This document shows, piece by piece, positions 59,901-64,000 of a DNA stretch of 64,000 nt (its first letter is position 1; the number at the start of each line of letters is the position of its first letter). Source of the DNA: Shimia sediminis (GTDB taxonomy: Bacteria; Pseudomonadota; Alphaproteobacteria; Rhodobacterales; Rhodobacteraceae); assembly GCF_003990645.1 (NCBI RefSeq), contig NZ_RYZK01000001.1, forward strand, positions 434,001 to 498,000, in the 5' to 3' direction. The notes beneath the pieces were generated by a model, which worked only from the letters and a program-made list of their open reading frames with translations, was not told the DNA's origin and made no database searches. Position numbers and translations under genes: made by a program.

Positions 59901-60283
59901 TCTCCGCGGAACTGGTCCACCGGGATCGCCGCATCTTCAAAGGCCTCCCAGGTCAATTCCATCAGGATGCGCTGTTGCGGATCGATATATGCTGCTTCCC
60001 GCGGGGAAATGCCAAAAAACGCAGGATCATACTCTTCAATTGGCTCGCTTAAGAAACCCGCTTGGAAATTGATGGCTGTCCCCGGTTTTTCACGGTCGGA
60101 ATCCATGAATTTCCGGGGGTCCCAACGTCCCACGGGAACATCCGATAGCGTGTCCACGCCATTGCGCAAAAGGGTCCAGAACGCGTCCGGCGTATTGGCA
60201 CCGCCTGGAAACCGGCACCCAATGCCAACAATCGCGAGAGCCTCTTTTTGAGCGTCTTTGGCGTTCGAGGAAATCTTGTTCAT
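53930..60283 (-). CDS. Fully reducing type I polyketide synthase, KS-AT-DH-ER-KR-ACP (RkpA-like)
   Basis: The 2117-residue protein carries one complete module. KS (about 14-445): DTACSSS with Cys near 187, EAHGTGT near 319, NIGHQEAAAG near 359. AT (about 555-875): GHSVGEVTAAYVAGAL near 643; specificity stretch VAYHSHQMDP is malonyl-like. DH (about 925-1200): DHQVDGAVVFPG near 944 fits H-x3-G-x4-P. ER (about 1430-1745): SATGGVGLAAIQVAQ near 1554. KR (about 1755-1940): TGGLGGFG near 1758 and NAGQANYAAANTF near 1894. ACP (about 2020-2095): MGIDSLMM near 2056. There is no thioesterase. It should work iteratively to build a saturated chain, handed to the adjacent alpha-oxoamine synthase. Confidence 0.93.
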   Translation of the reverse strand: MNKISSNAKDAQKEALAIVGIGCRFPGGANTPDAFWTLLRNGVDTLSDVPVGRWDPRKFMDSDREKPGTAINFQAGFLSEPIEEYDPAFFGISPREAAYIDPQQRILMELTWEAFEDAAIPVDQFRGENVGVYVGGFTVDSLLNQMNTLNRDTLSPHSATSASLGMLANRMSYLFDFRGPSITIDTACSSSLVALNYACRDLWEGECSIAVAAGVNAMLRPEFPIAMTKGGFLSSDSRSKAFDARANGYARGEGGGVVVLKRLSEAEADGDRVYATIRGIGVNQDGATSGITVPNPEAQEALIRKVYRDFDVDVADVAYVEAHGTGTPVGDPIEMTALGRTLGHHDSGSEDVLVGSVKANIGHQEAAAGIAATIKSALVLTKGEVPPQANFETPNPDIPFESLGLRVPVNLESLPERSGGQTISINSFGYGGTNAHAVLQAVPADSSLVFQAPRVAPVSAQQPLVLPISARDPNALSALAGRFADGISHAGEEGFEPYVAAMALRRAHSHERAAIVAASSQEAVARLRELAGGARAEGIAVARAPAVGTRPLTFVYTGMGPQWWGMGQQLYADNPVFKAAVDEADAAFQVHSGWSILAEMLSNEDVSRMARNEIAQPANFIIQVGLTAVWKSLGVTPQAVLGHSVGEVTAAYVAGALSLSDAALVSYHRSRCQQKMAGRGGMLAVGLGPEAAGDLADLYPGQISIAAINSPSSVALAGDMNALQEVSDILEEEDIFNRILKVEVAYHSHQMDPLEAELKEVLASLSPKIPQIPLWSSVTAEPVETALHDADYWWLNVRQDVRFADAMQAMCDSGEDLFLEVGPHPVLAPSIKENAMAVSAKVDVLHSLRRGQDEVATTHGTLAALYCHGADIDWTVRYGAACAHVAMPLYPWQRSYFWTESEENRHDRLGDGGDILLGTEQPTPTPSWQSKLTNTGAAYLDDHQVDGAVVFPGAGYTQIMQAAQAVHTPKTAGVLDNVRFLNAMVMGQGDRPMLRTEISADGRKITVHGSRAGQDGGWITCAEAQLSQAAPNLAVDALDIAHLQNTHGDRVDVETLYRSLAARRLSYGPAFRGLTALARNGNQFLARIEADASVDIPEDFGFVHPTMLDSAFQALIAGLDTEASEKLGESTFVPVEIRRLTLAAPVGRTAWCHGSVRMTSPTAVVGEIFLTDEDGRVLVHVEGFRAQALPRAEATAEGILDDAGYAYVWRAASPAVAEDIQGESWLILHDNDVLAEALQSEVQDRGATAEVATFGTQVTYAPSRVVVLGQRAAGGHPTGLDTCLAVLHLANDIGQREAAPQLTVVTGTGEGEDAAQQFGLAGLARVIGNEYPDLSCRLIDLAARPSSSMLRDLVSEISSAETGEDEVQLGADGRYLRRLTRVDLPRAERQEPIKMPATTPFELEFEKPGDINTARFVEVDRRAPEAGEVELRILSVSLNFKDILKMLGVLTDEVMEGTYCGRSLGMEAATEVMRVGEGVENYKVGDRMVGTLPNGCFCGYSTVAAKDIHTMPALPGHHLNDLAGAPIGYVTAYYGLRRVANLQAGERVLLHSATGGVGLAAIQVAQRVGAEIYATAGSEMKRAHLRALGVEHVYDSRSLNFADDIRRDTQGEGMDVVLNFLPGEAQQKSVGLLAPFGRFIEIGKRDIEENRGLELRDFNQNLQFSSIDIDRLVAQKPALFDALLQEVWKEFEAGSMTPVPINQFQISQLVEACHSMRRAEHIGKIVVTMDGETLPIVPKQSKESLFRADASYLVTGGLGGFGLRVAQWMAEQGAGTLVLASRSGAKTDDANAAVAALEAQGVKVLPLAVDVSNSDAVDRMMEVIRTQAAPLAGVFHAAAVLEDGLMQDMSDSQFASVMNAKAGGAWNLHRATRDLNLEQFVLFSSVSALVGNAGQANYAAANTFLDALAHLRRNQGLVGTSINWGALAEVGMAARDAKVEERLAQTGVKGLKPKIALEALGRVIRADMTQVGVMDVDWTRWRQTNPAAGRLHKFQELVSASDNSVAAQLSAELAEMEETSRKARITEMLKEGIADVLHLSADRVDASQQLSDMGIDSLMMVEVQLMVERDFGLEMSAMDLTRGGSVEGLAGDLVGRLIANTHSANTDMAPELAEAAE

Positions 60284-60593
60284 GGAACGTTTCTACAGCC
60301 CTGTTTATGCAGACATAACAATCAATTTAACTTTTTCAGATGTGCCGCGTTAAGTCCAGTAATCGCAGATACTTCACACTAGACAAAAGACACACCGCGT
60401 TCTGTAATGGTGCGCTCCTGTTTCGCATAGTTTTTTTTGAAAATCGAATGCCTTTGACAAGGCAACGGTGATTGCTTGTTGGGTCGTACCGGGTTTCTGC
60501 CCACCACAATATTGCGATCGGACGCAGACCCGAGACGCCGAATGTGTTTCCTCACGCCTAGAATTACGGCTGAATCTAATGGGATTACTTCAT
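60284..60593. other. Non-coding region upstream of the polyketide synthase
   Basis: These 310 bases hold the PKS promoter. The sequence is lower in GC than the surroundings, with an octa-T run near 60430 and A/T-rich DNA directly before the PKS start. The PKS start lacks a good Shine-Dalgarno sequence (GAAACGTTCC precedes ATG), so translation may be weak or regulated. No operator palindrome or RNA gene was recognised. Confidence 0.45.
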
Positions 60594-61376
60594 TTAGATC
60601 AATGGATTAAATTCGTCTATTGATGTGCTTCCGTCTGCCTTAAACTGACAGAATGCCCCCTGTGGGATGGCCTCCCAATCGCCTTCGCCGGAAAACAGGG
60701 GTTCGCTTACTATCGCGCGCCCTTGCCGAGTATCGCTAAACCGGTGGTAAACCGTCGGAGCACGTTGATCCGAGGCATATCGGATCGCGTAAAGCGTTTC
60801 ACCGTCGGAAAACGCCGCGCCAATCCGCATATGGGGGGCCTGACCTTTTTCCTGGCTCATACGCTGCAGAATTCCGACAGCTATCTCCATTGCCTGTTTG
60901 GGATTGTCGTCCAATCCCTCAACCAGGCCCAATAAAAACAGGACTTCGCTGTCAGTGGCGCCCTTGCGCTCATGATACAACGCATCCGGGATCAGCATGT
61001 CAGCGCGGCGACGAAAATGCTCAAAGCCGCCGACCTGTCCGTTGTGCATGAATGACCATTTTCCCACAGCAAATGGATGGCAATTGTTTCTGCTGGTTGC
61101 GGTCCCGGTTGAGGCCCTTACATGGGCCAGAAACAGGCCGGATTTCACCTGCGCAGTCAGCGACTTCAGATTTGGATCAGACCACGCCGGGTGCGTTTCG
61201 CGATAGAGGCCGGGTTCAGGACGCGTGTCATACCAGGCAACACCCACACCGTCTGCATTCGTCTGGGTTTTGCATTCATCAGCCTGAACGCTCTGGTGGA
61301 TCAGAGAATGATCCGGGCGGGTAACGATCTCTTCGAGATAACAAGGTTGCCCGACATAGGCGGCCCATCGGCACAT
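60594..61376 (-). CDS. Class II glutamine amidotransferase (YafJ/EgtC-like)
   Basis: The start is ATG 61376, giving MCRWAAYVGQP with the nucleophile Cys at position 2 after Met removal. The 260-residue protein has the Ntn-hydrolase glutaminase pattern: QTNADGVGVAWY, LFLAHVRASTGTATSRNNCHPF, WSFMHNGQVGGFEHFRR, and ATDSEVLFLLGL. Such single-domain proteins hydrolyse gamma-glutamyl amides; EgtC acts in ergothioneine synthesis, but no other egt gene is here. Substrate unknown. It is upstream of the PKS, 310 bases away, and not obviously part of that unit. Confidence 0.88.
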   Translation of the reverse strand: MCRWAAYVGQPCYLEEIVTRPDHSLIHQSVQADECKTQTNADGVGVAWYDTRPEPGLYRETHPAWSDPNLKSLTAQVKSGLFLAHVRASTGTATSRNNCHPFAVGKWSFMHNGQVGGFEHFRRRADMLIPDALYHERKGATDSEVLFLLGLVEGLDDNPKQAMEIAVGILQRMSQEKGQAPHMRIGAAFSDGETLYAIRYASDQRAPTVYHRFSDTRQGRAIVSEPLFSGEGDWEAIPQGAFCQFKADGSTSIDEFNPLI

Positions 61377-61488
61377 GACAACGACTCCTTTTAGGCCTCG
61401 CCTAAAGGAATTTGCGGATGGGATCAATTAAAACCTAGTTTTTTGGTCGGAAAAAGATTTCCCTGCCGGACCAAGGTACATCCTTGGC

Positions 61489-61776
61489 CTATTCGCTGGT
61501 TTCAACAACCATCAATTCCCGTTCTGAGGCTCCGCGCGCATGACCCAACGCTTCTTGGTACTCGGGGCTGTGATAACAAGCGACAGCCGTGTCCACATCA
61601 GGAAACTTGGCCACCACGTTACGCGGGCGCTCTTTGCCTTCCAGCTGAACAAACCGGCCAGCACGGGCGATGAATTCACCACCGTGTTTGGCGATCGCCG
61701 GTCCGGCAAGTTCGGCGTATTTGCCATAGGCCTCGGCGTCAGTCACGGTCACGTGGGCAATCCAAAGTGCACCCAT
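61489..61776 (-). CDS. DUF1330 domain-containing protein
   Basis: The 95-residue protein is a ferredoxin-like dimeric alpha-beta barrel (LWIAHVTVTDAEAYGKYAEL, EFIARAGRFVQLEGKERPRN, AVACYHSPEYQEALGHARG). The DUF1330 family is widespread and of unknown activity. It follows alaS by three bases on the same strand, so the two are likely co-transcribed. A glutamine amidotransferase gene lies downstream. Confidence 0.88.
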   Translation of the reverse strand: MGALWIAHVTVTDAEAYGKYAELAGPAIAKHGGEFIARAGRFVQLEGKERPRNVVAKFPDVDTAVACYHSPEYQEALGHARGASERELMVVETSE

Positions 61777-61779
61777 ATC

Positions 61780-64000
61780 TTATCCTCCAATCACGGCTTC
61801 GGCGGCGGCAATCGCTGCATCCGCATTGTTCACATCCTTGGCACCACCCTGGGCCATGTCAGGGCGACCGCCGCCGCCCTTGCCACCCAAAGCTTCCACT
61901 GCGGCGCGCACGAGGTCAACCGCTGAAACGGCCCCGGTCAGATCCGGTGTCACGCCCGCCGCCACAGCGACCTTGTCGCCTGCGTCAGCAATCAACAGCA
62001 CGGCCCCGCTTTCCATGCGCGCCTTGTGTTCATCGATCAGCGGTGGCAGATCGCGCCCAGTCACGCCCGAAATCACCTGCGCAAAGAACTTGATACCTGA
62101 GATCTGCTTGTCCTCGGGTGCGCCGGCCTGCCCCGCACCACCAGCCATCGCCAATTCGCGGCGCAACTGTGCCACTTCATTCTGTAGCGATTTGCGTTCA
62201 TCCATCAGAGCCTTCAATCGATCCAGCACATCCACTGGCTGCGCCTTAAGAGCGCCTGCGACCTCGGCCATGCGGCCAGCCTCGCGTTCGAGGTGAGCAA
62301 AGGCCGCCTCACCGGTCAACGCTTCGATCCGGCGCACACCGGCGGACGAGGCTGAATCTCCCAGGATGACACAAAGACCGATATCTCCGGTCTGTTTCAC
62401 ATGGGTGCCGCCGCAAAGCTCGAGTGAATAGGTGTTTCCATCCAGGCCCTTGCCGGTATCCGCACGCCCCATCGAGACCACACGGACCTCATCGCCATAC
62501 TTCTCGCCAAACAGCGCCTGTGCGCCGATTTCACGCGCGTCGTCCGGCGTCATGATCCGGGTTTCAACAGCCGTGTTCTGACGAATAAAGGCGTTCACAT
62601 CGGTTCCAACCTTATGCAATTCGTCAGCCGACAGCGCCTTGGCATGGCTAAAGTCGAACCGCAGGCGGTCTTCGGCATTCAGCGACCCTCGTTGGGCCAC
62701 ATGATCGCCCAGGGTTTCGCGCAGCGCCTCGTGCAACAGGTGCGTCGCCGAGTGATTGGCGCGGATCGCCGTGCGCCGCGCATGGTCAACCTCAAGAACT
62801 GCGCCCGTACCAACGCCAATCTCGCCCTGGGTGACATCGGCCATATGAATGAACACGCCCGCTGCCTTCTTGGTGTCCGTTACCCGCGCAACGCCACCTT
62901 CGACGCGAATTTCGCCCGTGTCACCAACCTGTCCGCCGCTTTCGGCATAGAAGGGCGACTGGTTCAAAATGATCTGTACACTGTTTCCGGCGGCAACCTT
63001 TTCGACCTCTCCACCATCCTTGACCAATGCCAGTATCTGCCCCTCGGCAGTTTCCGTGTCATAGCCCAGGAAATCCGTTGTGCCCTTGTGTTCGGCAATG
63101 TCGAACCAAATCGTGCTGTCAGCGGCTTCACCGGATCCCGCCCAGGCCGCGCGCGCCTTGGCCTTTTGCTCGGCCATCGCGGCATCAAAGCCCTCTGTGT
63201 CCACCTCACGACCCTTCTCGCGCAGCGCATCCTGCGTCAGGTCAAGCGGGAAGCCATAGGTGTCATAGAGTTTGAAAGCAGCCGCGCCCGCCAAGGGCAC
63301 ACCCTCGTCCAGGCCGGACAGCTCATCGTCCAGCAGTTTTAGGCCGCGATCCAACGTCTGTTTAAACCGGGTCTCTTCCAGCTTCAGGGTTTCTTCAATC
63401 AACGCCTGTGCCTGCCCCAGCTCGGGGTATGCCGCGCCCATCTGACCAAGCAGCGAGGGCACCAGCTGGTACATCACAGGATCCTTGGCACCCAGCAAAT
63501 GCGCATGACGCATGGCGCGGCGCATGATGCGACGCAGCACATAGCCACGCCCATCGTTCGATGGCATCACCCCATCCGCAATCAGGAACGACGTGGACCG
63601 CAGGTGGTCGGCAATCACGCGGTGGTGCACGTTCTTGTCGCCATAGGGGTCCGTCGATGTGACATTGGCCGAGGCCTCGATCAGCGATTTGAACAGATCG
63701 GTGTCATAGTTGTCGTGGCTGCCCTGCAGCAACGCGCCGATCCGCTCCAGCCCCATTCCGGTGTCAATCGACTGCATGTCCAATGCGCGCATTGACCCAT
63801 CTTCGAATTGCTCATTCTGCATGAAGACGATGTTCCAGATCTCGATGAACCGGTCTCCGTCCTCTTCCGGACTACCCGGAGGGCCGCCCCAGATGTGATC
63901 GCCGTGATCATAGAAAATCTCTGTGCAGGGTCCGCAAGGCCCCGTCGGCCCCATCTGCCAAAAGTTGTCCGAGGTCGCGATGCGGATGATGCGATCCTCT
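61780..64000 (-). CDS. alaS: Alanyl-tRNA synthetase (N-terminus cut off by the window edge)
   Basis: About 740 C-terminal residues are in the window; the frame continues past 64000 with [20 protein letters not shown], the class II catalytic core. The middle contains the tRNA-recognition region, the editing domain with the zinc motifs [10 protein letters not shown] and [13 protein letters not shown], and the C-terminal coiled coil and DHHA1 domain ([16 protein letters not shown]). It charges tRNA-Ala and clears mischarged Ser and Gly. A DUF1330 gene follows three bases after its stop. Confidence 0.97.
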   Translation of the reverse strand, partial: EDRIIRIATSDNFWQMGPTGPCGPCTEIFYDHGDHIWGGPPGSPEEDGDRFIEIWNIVFMQNEQFEDGSMRALDMQSIDTGMGLERIGALLQGSHDNYDTDLFKSLIEASANVTSTDPYGDKNVHHRVIADHLRSTSFLIADGVMPSNDGRGYVLRRIMRRAMRHAHLLGAKDPVMYQLVPSLLGQMGAAYPELGQAQALIEETLKLEETRFKQTLDRGLKLLDDELSGLDEGVPLAGAAAFKLYDTYGFPLDLTQDALREKGREVDTEGFDAAMAEQKAKARAAWAGSGEAADSTIWFDIAEHKGTTDFLGYDTETAEGQILALVKDGGEVEKVAAGNSVQIILNQSPFYAESGGQVGDTGEIRVEGGVARVTDTKKAAGVFIHMADVTQGEIGVGTGAVLEVDHARRTAIRANHSATHLLHEALRETLGDHVAQRGSLNAEDRLRFDFSHAKALSADELHKVGTDVNAFIRQNTAVETRIMTPDDAREIGAQALFGEKYGDEVRVVSMGRADTGKGLDGNTYSLELCGGTHVKQTGDIGLCVILGDSASSAGVRRIEALTGEAAFAHLEREAGRMAEVAGALKAQPVDVLDRLKALMDERKSLQNEVAQLRRELAMAGGAGQAGAPEDKQISGIKFFAQVISGVTGRDLPPLIDEHKARMESGAVLLIADAGDKVAVAAGVTPDLTGAVSAVDLVRAAVEALGGKGGGGRPDMAQGGAKDVNNADAAIAAAEAVIGG

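Noticed and set aside
60594-61376. Glutamine amidotransferase as a tailoring enzyme of the PKS unit
   Set aside because: It is 310 bases from the PKS with its own gap, belongs to a widespread housekeeping-like family, and no amide chemistry is needed in the deduced pathway.

Overview
The window reads as a chromosome segment of a GC-rich alphaproteobacterium of the Rhodobacteraceae (Roseobacter group). Pointers are ChpT (phosphotransferase of the CckA-CtrA relay), the ornithine-lipid pair OlsBA, class II DAHP synthase, ribosomal protein L21 with a C-terminal helix-hairpin-helix extension, the rplU-rpmA-obgE-proBA order, a ppx-rlmE pair and a LuxR solo. Most of it is housekeeping or transport DNA packed tightly, with many ATGA start/stop overlaps and several convergent pairs whose stop codons interlock.

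Left part (1-8.1 kb, mostly minus): the end of a branched-chain amino-acid type ABC transporter (binding protein, LivG, an extra exported protein, truncated LivF), a PQQ-type sugar dehydrogenase, a small exported protein, a GlxA-family regulator, class II DAHP synthase and a PAS protein. 8.3-17.9 kb (plus): yicC-gmk-gamma carbonic anhydrase, then the phosphate regulon phoR-pstSCAB-phoU-phoB with a three-half-site Pho box before pstS. 18.3-25.5 kb: aroQ coupled to a LuxR solo, a structured intergenic segment, rpsB-tsf, a porin, olsBA, a DUF3553 protein and chpT. 25.5-32.6 kb (minus): rplU-rpmA-rtcB-lysE-GNAT-obgE-proB-proA. 32.8-37.1 kb: polysaccharide pyruvyl transferase, a GT-C type membrane glycosyltransferase, an exported DUF2059-like protein, tRNA-Ser(CGA) and a membrane protein. 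37.2-41.1 kb (minus): a three-subunit molybdenum hydroxylase with a MoaD-like protein. 41.3-47.1 kb: rlmE, ppx, a one-carbon (folate/corrinoid) module, and a low-GC gene for a putative LAS-fold metallopeptidase. 47.3-51.3 kb: an acyl-CoA ligase, cardiolipin synthase and a YihY/BrkB protein.

The most interesting unit is at 51.7-60.3 kb (minus): a 2117-residue fully reducing type I polyketide synthase (KS-AT-DH-ER-KR-ACP, no thioesterase), a PLP-dependent alpha-oxoamine synthase, and a reductase very like eukaryotic 3-ketodihydrosphingosine reductase. The set implies assembly of a saturated acyl chain on the ACP, release by decarboxylative condensation with an amino acid, and ketone reduction to a sphingoid-like amino alcohol. 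The same trio occurs as rkpAGH in rhizobia and in a Burkholderia capsule locus, and the logic matches fungal fumonisin assembly. The right edge carries a class II glutamine amidotransferase, a DUF1330 protein and truncated alaS.

Non-coding signals include two pairs of perfect 22-24 bp palindromes centred on TTCTAGAA, two hairpin-rich intergenic regions that could encode RNAs, several terminators and candidate operators.
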